This document shows, piece after piece, positions 1 through 10,650 of a DNA stretch of 64,000 bases. Positions within the stretch are counted from its first letter, which is position 1. Every line of letters starts with the position of its first letter. The notes beneath the pieces were generated by a model. That model worked only from the letters and a program-made list of their open reading frames with translations, ran no database searches and had not been told where the DNA came from. The translations under genes and the position numbers were made by a program. Where the stretch lies: positions 4,040,001 to 4,104,000 of the forward strand of contig JAPTOF010000019.1 in the NCBI GenBank assembly GCA_028554755.1, written 5' to 3'. The stretch comes from Cordia subcordata (lineage: Eukaryota > Streptophyta > Magnoliopsida > Boraginales > Cordiaceae).

Positions 1-147
1 ACTACCCATGCCAAGGGAGACGGGTATTGCAGATACGCACAACCTAAATGGGAGCTGTTTGATCAGGAAATGAGGAATGGAAGAGCGGATGGAGATTGAT
101 TCGATCTGCACCAGGGCTGAGTGCGGGATTGGGGGTGGATTATATTG

Positions 148-412
148 AATTACCACCTCATCTAACCTGATCTAAAAGTTTAAATTTGTAGGAATGATTG
201 CTTATATTTATTTATTGTGTTAACACAACCTCTAATGTACAGCATAATTTATTTAAAATCTTGCACGTGAACAGTTTAAAATATCAGTGGTGGTGGGTTT
301 TGAACTGAGACTGTTTAGTTTTTAGGCTTTGATACCATATTAGAGTTACTGCCTCCTCAAAAAGTTTAAACTTGTAGGGAGGATTTAATTATATTTATTT
401 AATGTGTAACAG
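148..412 (-). mobile_element. TRIM-like miniature LTR retroelement relic
   Basis: Two degenerate direct repeats, at about 148-225 and 338-412, share the block AAAGTTTAAA(C/T)TTGTAGG followed by ATATTTATTTA. They flank a ~110-bp internal part. On the minus strand, directly after the right-hand repeat, 337-325 reads TGGTATCAAAGCC, one base away from the initiator-methionine tRNA primer-binding site used by many plant LTR elements (TGGTATCAGAGCC). Short LTRs, a primer-binding site and no coding capacity fit a terminal-repeat retrotransposon in miniature. The outer ends and any target duplication could not be fixed, so the borders are approximate. Confidence 0.5.
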
Positions 413-1771
413 ATTAGATGTTTACAGCGCTACATATTATTTGCAACTGTTTCGTGCTCTGTATTTAATGTCACATTACATATTTGTTCTCCATGCATGG
501 TTAGAAATTGTTTTAATTGTCTAACACGCAGTCAACGGAAGGATATCTGTACCTTTTTTATTGATGACATGAAACTCAATGTCTAATCTGTATTTTATTT
601 CTTTCTTAGATGCTTCTTCCCTGTCATTGATCCTTCTCAGTTACCACTACTACAACATATTTTGAGTTGCGAAAAATGCTGGAGGCGGACTCCATTTAGT
701 CAGTCTTTTTGATCTGAGATTATATTTAATTATCCGTACAACTATTGATAGCTTAAAGGTATTGAAAATCAGGGGTTTCTTGCAAAAAATTGTGAAAGAA
801 TTGCACAACTAGATTTTGTATGTTTATTATTATTTTTAGTACAAATGTCGATGATACTTGCTTTCTTGCTAGGACAGGCAAAAAAGAGCAGCAAAGTGAG
901 AAAACAAAACTGCAAGTCCAGAAACCGTAATACTTATTTTGAGATCATCAAGAAAAATGAAGAAAAAGAGGGAGTAAAGCATCTCTCTTCTCTTTCAGGA
1001 GTTAGATTAAAAAGTAAAACAGAGAAATTTAGGATCCTTCTTATGTGGAGAATTAACCTATTACCCGGTTTATCTTTTGCAGAATGCGTGTTATTGATGC
1101 TAGATATTTGTATTTTTTTCCATTTTGGGGGAAAATGCATCTTCAGATTAACTTTAGATTTGATAAATATGAAGTGGCATTCTTTTAAACTTTCACAAGT
1201 TATTTTGACTTGAAACCTAATCCAGTTTGAACACTTTGAAGAACAAGGTTTGCATAGGAAAGCATCCCAGTTTAGATTGTCGAGTAGTAGGACGCCGTTC
1301 TCCCTTTGAAATGTTGGGAAGGAAAGCAAACAACAGAAAAAGTTAACTGAAATGAGGGGAGGAAAAGATTTTCCTCAACTGAACAGGCCTCGCAAAGAAT
1401 AAAATGATTCTCAAATGCGTGAATAGAGACATAAACTTTTTCCTTTAGAGGTATTCCAGAATTTATTTATGTCGTTAGAGAGACCTTCACTGTCCCTGTT
1501 TATCAAGAACCATCTTTGTCATGGTGAAAATCTCACTTGTCGAATATTTGGTTCGTTCCATTAAAGTGGTTGTGATATGTAGCCAATTTGAGATCTTCCT
1601 AATATGTGCAGAAAGTGAATGGAGTGGTAATATCTAGCCATTCTTGAAATCTTCCTAACTTGTGAGGAAAGTGTACGAGTCACTAAAATTTGATGCTTCA
1701 AAGGACAGACTTCTCTTGACTTCAAAATCACACTCAAAATAGATTTTTTTTCTTTCACTTTGTGATTCTAG
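413..1771. other. Gene-poor stretch; intron or upstream flank of the monooxygenase gene
   Basis: No coding exon of the downstream monooxygenase is visible here, although its first exon with the FAD-binding GxGxxG-type motif must lie upstream. It is probably outside the window or lost. A pyrimidine-rich tract ending in AG at 1771 is the acceptor of the first visible exon. One short open stretch at 610-712 follows a good acceptor (TTCTTTCTTAG) and ends in TGA; it could be a terminal exon of an unknown upstream gene. Nothing else is recognised. Confidence 0.5.
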
Positions 1772-3109
1772 AACCAAGTAACAGATGCAGAAAAGAAAGT
1801 TAGCTACACAATGACAAGGGACGAGAGCTTCAACTTTAGAGCAGCACACTGGGCGGATCTCCACAACATTTTATGCAACGCACTACCTCAAGATATTGTT
1901 CTATGGGGCCATGTCTTCCTCTCCTTTTCAATTTCTGATGATAAAATACATGTAAATGTCAAAGCCAAAGTTCTTGAAACTGGTGAAATAATTCAGATTG
2001 GGGGTGATTTGCTTGTAGCAGCTGATGGCTGTCTCTCTGCAATCCGCCAGGTTTTTCTTCCTGAACTTAAGCTGAGGTTCGTGATAAGAGCCTTTTCATA
2101 TAGTTTGTTTTAGTAACAAATTGGAAACAACTCCTTGGTGCTTTGAGTAATATAGATTCTTTGGTAGATATTCAGGTTACTGTGCATGGAGAGGGGTTCT
2201 TGATTTTTCAGATAATGAGAAATCTGAAGCTGTTATTGGCCTGAAGAAGGCATACCCTGACCTTGGGAGATGTCTGTACTTTGACTTGAGTTCTGAAACA
2301 CACAGTGTGTTCTATGAGCTGTTGAATAAAAGGATGAATTGGATTTGGTATGTTAACCAACCTGAGCCAAAACTAGAGGTAATTTCCTTTCTCATGCCTT
2401 GTCATTTATAGCTGAAAACAGAATATATCTCTGTGCCCGTTTGTAGCTGAAAACAGAACATATCTCTGTGCTCAAGCTTTTTGTAGCCGAGCGGCACATA
2501 ATTTTGATTGATTTTAGTGAAAATGTAGTAAAAAGCATGGGCATAGAAGAGTGATATGGTGCCACAGCATTTCTAACCAACGTCATCTTTGATGATTGGA
2601 CTCAGGGAAACTCGGTGACCATGAAAGTTAGCAGAGAAATGATTGAGAAAATGCAGGAAGAAGCTGAAAAGGTTTGGATCCCTGAGTTAGTGAGAATTAT
2701 AAAACAAACACCGTCACCTTTCCTAAACGTTATCTATGATTGTGATCCTTTAGAAAGAGTGTTTTGGGATAATGTCGTTTTAATTGGAGATGCAGCTCAT
2801 CCAACAACTCCTCATGGTTTGAGGAGCACAAACATGTCAATATTGGACGCTGCAGTGCTAGGGAAATGCCTCAAGAAATGGGGAGTTGAAAATCTAACTT
2901 CAGCTCTTGGGGAATATCAATCTATTCGGCTGCCAGTTGTGTCGAAACAAGTTTTACATTCAAGACGATTAGGGCGCATCAAACAGGGCTTGTCCTTCCT
3001 GATCGTGAACCTTTTTATCCTAAAACTGCAAATCGGGAAGATTATGAAGAGCTTAAGCAGAAGAATATGCCTTTTTTCGCTCATATTCCTCCCTTATTAT
3101 CGTAAATGA
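1772..3109 (+). CDS. FAD-dependent monooxygenase, 3' part of gene, C-terminal frameshift
   Basis: Three exons are visible: 1772-2076, 2168-2378 and 2606 onward. All have GT-AG borders and compatible phases. The product is a class A flavoprotein monooxygenase (FAD_binding_3 / salicylate-hydroxylase-like fold) of the plant family that includes Arabidopsis At5g11330; substrate unknown. Supporting motifs are the second FAD motif LVAADGCLSAIR in the first visible exon and GDAAHPTTPHGLRSTN in the last, the GD segment that contacts the flavin ribityl chain. The N-terminal dinucleotide-binding exon is absent from the window. After IKQG (about 2987) the frame slips by one base. The open frame then ends at 3109 with an unrelated tail, whereas the next frame encodes LPDREPFYPKTA and a family-like end stopping at 3103-3105. 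This is therefore either a recent loss-of-function allele, a pseudogene or an assembly error. The rest of the sequence is well preserved. Confidence 0.85.
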
Positions 3110-4008
3110 GTCCCATGTCTGCCAGAAGTAGTCCATATTCTCATAAACATGCTAGAACATGTTGAACCTTTACATTTTGACCACACGACGTGGAAGATGC
3201 TTTCCTCATAATGTTTTTCTTTGCTTCTCTTAACTCTTTTTCTTTACTTTCTTTTTAACTTTTCTCTTACATCAATTATCTGATATTTATTTTGCCATTC
3301 GTCATTCTATTGGGTTGCAGATATTTGGCAAAATCAGATATGGGACTAGAATCCCAAAATGTTAAACTTAAACATCAGTAAATGGTGAAGCTTCTTATCG
3401 TTTTCTTTTCCAGAAGTTCTTGTGATCTTTTGTCCTTTTTGTTCACTAGCTGGGTGGTACATTCGCCTCACTGCAACAAGTCAGAAAGTTTTCGATTAGA
3501 ACATTTCATTTTATAAAGTCCTTATAACTTAAACAATTCATTCTTTATAAATCAAACAAATGGGCATTGCCTCCTTGAGCAAAGACGAGGTGTCTCCATA
3601 TAGACATTCTTGACTCATGTTTGTGGTACTACACTTGCCACCATTTTATTTCATTCTATTAGTTAGTTCGTGCTACAAAGAACATATACACGATGCTATG
3701 TGGACTTGCATACGTCTTTGCTGCTTTTTATGAGGTTCAGAGACTTGAATGGACAAGCTTTTAAACAAAAGTTACACGAGTTTGTTTGTAATATTCTCGT
3801 AGACTTAACAATTGGTCTACACATAACACCTAGTTAAATATAGGATCCTATTACTTATAAAATGTCTCTAATTTGTTATTTTACCATATTCTTAAACATA
3901 ATTGGTCCTTTTACTAGCTTCATCTCCATTTTCAAATTTTGCATGTGAAGTCATATTGAAGATAAAGATGGTCTCTATTTTCAATGCATTAGTGGGCAAA
4001 AGATGTAT
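3110..4008. other. 3' flank and intergenic DNA
   Basis: AT-rich sequence with pyrimidine tracts after the monooxygenase stop, ending at the target duplication of the LTR element at 4009-4013. The 3' UTR and polyadenylation region of the monooxygenase gene should lie in the first few hundred bases. No other gene is seen. Confidence 0.5.
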
Positions 4009-4013
4009 AATGG

Positions 4014-7000
4014 TGTCACAACCCCAAATCTGCCCACCCGAATTCGAGCCCATGACCGTCGCGAGCCTAAGAAGGTCATTCCTCCTCAGTTCGCAAAGCT
4101 TTGAAACATAAGACAAAAAGTTAAAACTCTCAAATATTTCCATCAAAGCACTAATACCATTAAAACCAGTTATTTTACAAGTTTGAATTAATTACTTATA
4201 ATCCAGGCTATAAAGAAATCAAGGGTAATTAAATTACATTAATACAACCATTAGGGTCCTCTCTTCAATTCCCATCCAACACCCGTGCAAACATGTAATT
4301 AATATAATGAGCAAATCAAAGTTCAGTAAGCTAGACACCCAGAGTCAGGCTCAGGATAATCCCAAAACAAGAAAGTCGGACCAATCCTCATGCGTAAGCA
4401 AGCATCAAACACAAATAGTACAGAACATATTGTTCACGACACACATCACAACATTATATGCCAAATACTCTCATACTCGTTTCTTGTCTCGTCACCCGTA
4501 TCTTTCACAACCTTCACATGAGCATATGCCATACACAAAGAACACATCACATGTCAATCCATACACAATTACCACCTGGAGTTGTGGTAGATACTATACT
4601 TCCCCACTATTCACACAAAATAGAAACACTAGGCCACCACAGCCTCTTCCGGTCTGGCGAACCATCTCCCACCAACCGAGGCACACGATGGCCACCTACA
4701 ACCCCACACCTTCATTGGGTGAATCATCTCTCACCCATAGACACACTAATCATATCGCGTTTTAAAATACCAAGCAATTTCACCGGCCAGATAGGTGTCA
4801 AAGCTCCAGGGGTTTCCACACATTACATGTATTGTCACAAGTCCCAAGCAAAAACATGATGTATAATCTCAATTACACGTATCTCCAAGTAACAGTTATC
4901 TAAACTAAAGTAACAGAACCAAGTGAACCACATAGGAAGCAAGTGAAATATCCTTGATAGCTTTTGGGGGTGGTTTAGGATGAAATGCCCAACTTACCTC
5001 AAACCAATTTCAAAGCCAACTCAATACTTCACTTCCCTAATATCACAATAGTTCTAGTCAACTAAGGAATACAATTATCAAGAGCACAACCTCACTCTTA
5101 TCTGATAATAATGCAAAGCACGACTCCAAGAAAATAGTAACTATAATCCATTAAATACATGCTAAAATAGAATCATAATGTTACTCTAATTAAAAGTATC
5201 ATATAACAAAGTACTAGTTCTATTTTGTTCCAATAGTAGAATCAAGGCAAGTAGCATCTCCATACCTAATAGATTCATCACTCACTATTATTACTTAACA
5301 TCTATTAATTCATTCAACCTTAAACATTAATCGTGATAATGTAATAATCTGACTTTCCTCGTTCACTTCATATTAGTCTATTTAATTCATATCAAAATCC
5401 ATCCCGGTAAAAGTGCGAGTTTTGTTTTGGTTCCCTTGTTAATTTTCTTTTTCTCCTTACTCTATCTACTGCAAGCACATCACAACCAGACCAAACTAGT
5501 CCTTACAAGTCACAAATTCCCTTTTGTATTAGTTTCATATCACCAAGCATACACCACAGATAAGCATCTCTATATGCATACATACGTAGTTGACTCAAGA
5601 ACAAACCAATTTATTTATGTTCACAAGTAGCAGGGATACATGTATATAAAATACTTTTCAATTATCACCTTCGTTTGCATGACTTAATATCAACCAGTTA
5701 CACCATTATACCACTAAGCAAGTCACTCCCATATTCAACAACTTTTCAAAATACTTAAAGAAACACCCACAATTTCACTAGTTGGTTATCAGCTCAGAAC
5801 ACTAGCGAATCTAGTTACTTCCACGAGCTTAAGCTTGAAACCCAATTTTTTCTTTCCAAATTTTAGTTTACAAACCCACAAAAGATATACATACACACGG
5901 CCACACGCACACGAACACACACACAAACACATATATAAATGTATATCCGGAGTCTCATAACAAAATGGTTGAGTAAAACTTACTTGAAGCTTTGGTTGGG
6001 TGCTATTACTTCCATAATTTCTTCTACTTCCTCCCTTGATTTTAGCTTAATAGCCAAAAATAAGCAAGCATAGGTAGGGTGGAAATCGGATAGCGTTTTT
6101 CGGATTCGAGTTTTCATATTCGGATGAGGAAAATTAATAGCCAATCGGGTATTAAAAAAGTAACTATCCGACTAGATATCGGGTTTTTTGGGTTCGGATT
6201 TCGGATATTAAATTCTTAGTTAATATCTAATAAAAGAAAAGAGATTGTTCAAAATGACGATAAATAAATCAAATCTTTTTAAAATACAAAGACATTTACA
6301 TCATAACTACGAACCAAACAAAATGGAAAAATTAATAGATATTAACTATACAAATATATTTCCACATTTATCTAACTTAAAGCTAACAATTATTTATGCT
6401 AAATTAAATGTTACATTTTGTTAATTCTAATTATATTATTCAATTCAGGTATCTAACGAATTCACAAATAGCTTAATTATGTTATTTAACTTCTCATTAC
6501 TTTTGTAGAATATTTTTTTTCTCTATTTTTAATTGTACATTTTAATATTAATGTATTACATAAAATGTGTGTTTATATGTGTTATATTAGAATATATGAT
6601 GAATGATTTACTATGAGTGGTGTGTGTGTGTTTTTTCGGGTTTCTCGGATTAGGTTCTAGTAGGAAACAGCTATCCGACCTACTACCCGATATCCTATAA
6701 TTTTATTGAATATCGTATTTGAATATATCCAAATCTGAAATATTTGTGATTTTTTTATCCAATCAGATTCAGGATCGGGTTCGGGTTCGGATATCCGATC
6801 TGAATTTCCACCCCTAAGCATAGGTAAGGGGGTTTGGGCAACGCTTGAGAAACAAATGGGTTTGTCTTTCTTCTTATTGATATGCATCTATTAAATGTTA
6901 CCCAATTTGCTTTTTGCCCCCTAAAGTCTAATATATTTAGTCAAATACCCCAACACATGGCAACCTCACAAACACACTAATGCACTCACACACACGTGGC

Positions 7001-7046
7001 ATGCAACATGGAGAGAGATGTATGTTTATTGTATATGGGTATTACA
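4014..7046 (-). mobile_element. Solo-LTR-like element, interrupted by a hAT MITE
   Basis: The element starts TGTCACAACCCC and ends GGGTATTACA, giving the TG...CA termini of an LTR. It is flanked by a perfect 5-bp duplication, AATGG, at 4009-4013 and 7047-7051. Removing the 742-bp MITE at 6075-6816 (and one copy of its 8-bp duplication) leaves about 2.3 kb. The start sequence is not repeated near the right end and no gag-pol coding is visible, so it looks like one long LTR left by recombination between two LTRs rather than a full element. The end TGTAATACCC on the minus strand resembles starts of plant Ty3/gypsy LTRs, so minus orientation is favoured but not proven. Open frames at 4307-4859 are low-complexity and not family-like. 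Confidence 0.7.
6075..6816. mobile_element. hAT-type non-autonomous element (MITE), 742 bp
   Basis: Terminal inverted repeats TAGGG-TGGAAAT...CGGATA at the left and, on the other strand, TAGGGGTGGAAATTC...CGGATA at the right. A perfect 8-bp target duplication, AGCATAGG, lies at 6067-6074 and 6817-6824. An 8-bp duplication with TAGGGGTGG-type ends is the hAT superfamily signature. The ends carry several GGATAT/CGGGTTCGG subterminal repeats and the core is AT-rich without coding capacity. It is nested in the LTR element and therefore younger than it. Confidence 0.88.
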
Positions 7047-7051
7047 AATGG

Positions 7052-8149
7052 GTTCACCTCTAATTGAGAATAAATATAGTTCTATCCTCGATGTGTTAGC
7101 GTCAAGAGATACACAATGGGTTCACCAATACTCCTAATGCAATGTGTCTGTTAGTTGAATTCCTGTTTAGCCATGTCAACCATGTGGAGCAAGCATGTTT
7201 AGGTACATAATATTCTAACCAAATTATATTTAGCTCCAAGCTAAGTTTAGGTAGGATAAGTGAAAAATTAGTATAGATCTTTTTTAGGAAAATCATCATT
7301 AGTTATGAGACATTGTAGGGTTACCCATCATCGGTTGGGTAAATTTAAGAGGTTAACTAATACAATGAAAGAAGTAGAGTGTTTGATATTTCACCTTACA
7401 GGCAAATAATTCTTTAAATGTGTTTTAACGATCAAGTTACGTAAATGATTATTGGCTATCCTAATGCAATTAAAAGATACAAAATTTTAAATATCTTTCG
7501 CAATTGATGTCGCTCCCCAGATTATATTGTAATTGAATTTCTCTTCCACTGTAACTGTTTTATTTTGCAAGAGGCCTATCCCTAAGCAATTTCTGTTAAT
7601 CTGAAATATATGATGCCACGCTATATATTTTTAGATTGATTAATATTTTCATTTTCCATATGTTAGAGATCGAGTATTGGTTTTCTGGATGATATCTACA
7701 GAGATTGTTGATTTAATCATTTTCATTAAATGAAAAAGTTAATTGTATATTTATAGTGATATACAGTAGTTACATCATAAAAAAGAATATAATTAACAAT
7801 ACGTGCTATAGTATTTGAACTGTTATTATTCATTCATAAGATATCTTTTTAAACTTTCATTTTGCATTAGAGTATCTCTAAATTATATCGGACTTGGTTA
7901 ACTCCTACACTTTTCGGAAGTTAAACATGTGCAATGCACTTCATCTTTTCGTCCATCTATAAAATTTTTTCTAAATTTTAAGATACCATTTATAGTGATT
8001 ATACTAATTTCGTACATGAAACACTCGTTCTACTAAGCCAACAAGAGTAAACGGGACAAAGCTCTTTTCTTGGGAGGACCTACCTCAGTAGAATGTGTGG
8101 TTGGTCTTCAAGCCAACTCACAGAAGGAACAATAGGCAGTAATATACGT

Positions 8150-8191
<42 letters not shown>

Positions 8192-8377
8192 ATTCATGCA
8201 CCTATAAGAAACAACGAAGAATAACACACTTGTCTATTTTCGGTTCTTGGTCTATACATATCTTCAAATCATTAAACCAAAATTGCTATATGTTGCAAAA
8301 CTATCATAACCAATCGAAAGAACAACTCAATCTCTTTTGACCGTTGCTGCTGCTGCTTCTTCTTCTTCTTCTTATCC
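7052..8377. other. Intergenic DNA and NRT2.7 upstream region
   Basis: AT-rich, no gene recognised. It contains a long (AT)n tract at 8154-8189 and a TATA-like CCTATAAG at 8201-8208, about 170 bases before the NRT2.7 start codon, which is a reasonable core-promoter candidate. A (CTT)n run sits at about 8356-8371, just ahead of the ATG, in the likely 5' UTR. Confidence 0.45.
8154..8189. repeat. (AT)n microsatellite
   Basis: Uninterrupted dinucleotide repeat of about 36 bases lying about 190 bases upstream of the NRT2.7-like start codon. Confidence 0.97.
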
Positions 8378-10458
8378 ATGGAAGCACCACCACCACCCCC
8401 CTCCGAAACCCTACCTACTTTTTCCATCCCAGTAGATTCAGATCACAAGGCTACTGAATTTCGTCCATTTTCGATAGCTTCACCTCACATGAGAGTGTTC
8501 CACCTGGCGTGGCTCTCTCTCTTTGCTTGCTTTTTCTCCACCTTCTCCATCCCACCCCTCATCGCCGTCATCCGCGACGACCTCAATCTCACCACCGCCC
8601 ACGTCGGCACGGCAAACATAGCTTCTTTTGTTGGTTCCGTCTTCTCCCGCCTCGCTATGGGCCCCGCGTGCGACCTCGTAGGCCCGCGTATCGCTTCGGT
8701 CACACTCTCTCTAATCACTGCACCAGTAGTATTATCCATGGCTCTCATCTCAACACCTCAAGCATTCATCTTAGTTCGGTTTCTCATTGGCTTCTGTTTA
8801 GCAAACTTCGTGGCTAACCAGTTCTGGATGAGCTCGATGTTCTCCGATTGCGTCGTTGGCCTCGCCAATGGTGTTGCCGCCGGCTGGGCTAACGTCGGCT
8901 CCGGTGTAACGCAGCTGGTCATGCCACTGATTTATTCCATGTTCACTAGCTGTTTTAACATCCCTTCTTCTACAGCGTGGCGCGTAGCCTTCATTGTCCC
9001 CGCGATTCTCCAAGCCGTGACTGCACTTGTGGTTCTATCCTTCGGCCAAGACTTGCCGGACGGTAAGTATATCCGCATACGCACTGCTGCCAATTACAAG
9101 CAGCGAAAAGGGAGCTTTTTTAATGTTCTCGTCAGTGGATTACGAAACTATAGAGGGTGGATATTGGGGTTAGCGTATGGTTTTTCATTTGGAGTTGAAT
9201 TAACAACGGATAATATAATAGCGGAGTACTTTTACGATAGGTTTAGGTTGAATCTCGAGACGTCTGGTGCCATTGCGGCCAGCTTTGGGCTGGCCAACAT
9301 GGTATCGCGGCCGACGGGAGGGGTGGTTTCCGACAAAATGGGGCGGAGGTTTGGGATAAGAGGGCGGTTGTGGAGCTTGTGGGTGGTGCAGACGGTGGCG
9401 GGGTTGCTGTGTGTTTTGCTTGGGAGAGTGGATTCTCTGGTGGGGTCCATAGTGGTGATGTGCTGCTTTTCTTTCTTTGTTCAAGCTGCATCTGGCCTCA
9501 TATTCGGCATTGTCCCGTTCGTTTCCAAAAGGTATATATATATTTTTTTTGTCCTTATTAATCGAATGGCCGACTATTTAGTGAGTCCTGTCTCTAGTGA
9601 AACAAAGAAGTAAATATTTCGACCGCGCATGGCTATTCAGTACATAGTAATTAGGAATGGTTGTTAAGATTTAAATTCTCTTAGTAAGCTTATAATATTA
9701 AATGTACGTAATTTATTTATAGTACCGTAATATTGCGAAGAAATAAAATCTAGAACAACAGTGTCCTACGACTTTTGACAACGCATAACTAATGATGAGC
9801 CATGATTTACACAAAGAGCGACTCCAAAAAAATAACCCTCTCTCTGTCTCTCTTTACATCACATCATCTCACTTCACTCTCTTTGACCTTTCTCGCTTTA
9901 ATTTGTTCTTCTCTCTTTTTTGTTGTTGTTTTGTTCTTGTGAGACTGGTGTTCAAGAGAGCATCGATCTTTTCGCAGCTTATGTCTGCACAATTAGTGGA
10001 AAAGATGAGTTTTACGTCTTCTTGACAAAAAAAGAAAAAGAGTTTACGTCTCTGCCTTTCCGAGCGGGTTAGCAAGTCGATCCTGGTTTAATAATCGAAG
10101 AGGCATCTTTTACACAGATTTGAATCTTTCGTAACGTTATGTAATAATTGTCTTTTCGTGTTATCATGTTTATTAGCACGATAACGAGTTTAATGTGAGT
10201 TGATTCCATAGTTGCAGATCACAGGGAGTAATAGCGGGCATGACAGGGAGTGGTGGGACTTTAGGAGCAGTGTTCACGCAGCTGCTCTTATTCTCAGGCT
10301 CGAGTGGGTTATCAACCCAGAGAAGCATCTCTATAATGGGCCTTATGATGCTTGTATGTATTCTCCCCATCACTCTCATCTACTTTCCCCAGTGGGGTGG
10401 AATGTTTTGTGGCCCTTCAATTCACCCAGGTAATGGCTACTATCTATTGCTCCAATAA
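8378..10458 (+). CDS. NRT2.7: High-affinity nitrate transporter, NRT2.7 type
   Basis: Two exons, 8378-9531 and 10218-10458, joined AG|A to read VSKR-SQGVIAGMTGSGG, giving 464 residues. This is a major facilitator of the nitrate/nitrite porter (NNP) family with about 12 membrane segments. Visible signatures are GPACDLVGPR (residues 95-104, the MFS loop 2-3 motif) and the two nitrate signatures, AAGWANVGSG (about 167-176) and AGMTGSGGTLG in exon 2. The N-terminus (IPVDSDHKATEFRPFS...PHMRVFHLAWLSLF) and the GQDLPDG loop match NRT2.7 better than NRT2.1. In Arabidopsis NRT2.7 is a tonoplast protein that loads nitrate into seed vacuoles. The protein ends soon after the conserved FPQWGGMFCGPS, in HPGNGYYLLLQ, so the usual hydrophilic C-terminal tail is largely missing. 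Antisense open frames over this gene are shadows. The stop lies 192 bases from the stop of the convergent minus-strand gene. Confidence 0.93.
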
Positions 10459-10650
10459 CATCTTAACCTGCGGAGATACAACATGTGCAGAAATCACACT
10501 ATGAAATGCAAAAAGGGCGTGCGGAAACAGGAGATGAGAAATATTTTTAGGTTTCGAAATTTTAGTAAGATTGTGTAAGGGAAATTGTTCTTGTCTTAAT
10601 CTGTACATCAAATTTATCGCATTATTTTGGGCTAAGCTTGAAAATTTATC

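Noticed and set aside
121..140. SAGLGVD in frame, reminiscent of the GAGLGLD segment of the monooxygenase N-terminal region
   Set aside because: The flanking residues do not match the family, stops are close by on both sides, and no FAD dinucleotide motif precedes it.
4307..4859. Two overlapping open frames of 130-150 codons
   Set aside because: They lie in the solo-LTR element, are rich in His/Thr/Ser/Pro from low-complexity DNA, and match no transposon or host protein family.
8485..9491. Several antisense frames over NRT2.7 exon 1
   Set aside because: Shadows of a GC-richer coding exon; no splice structure or family match.
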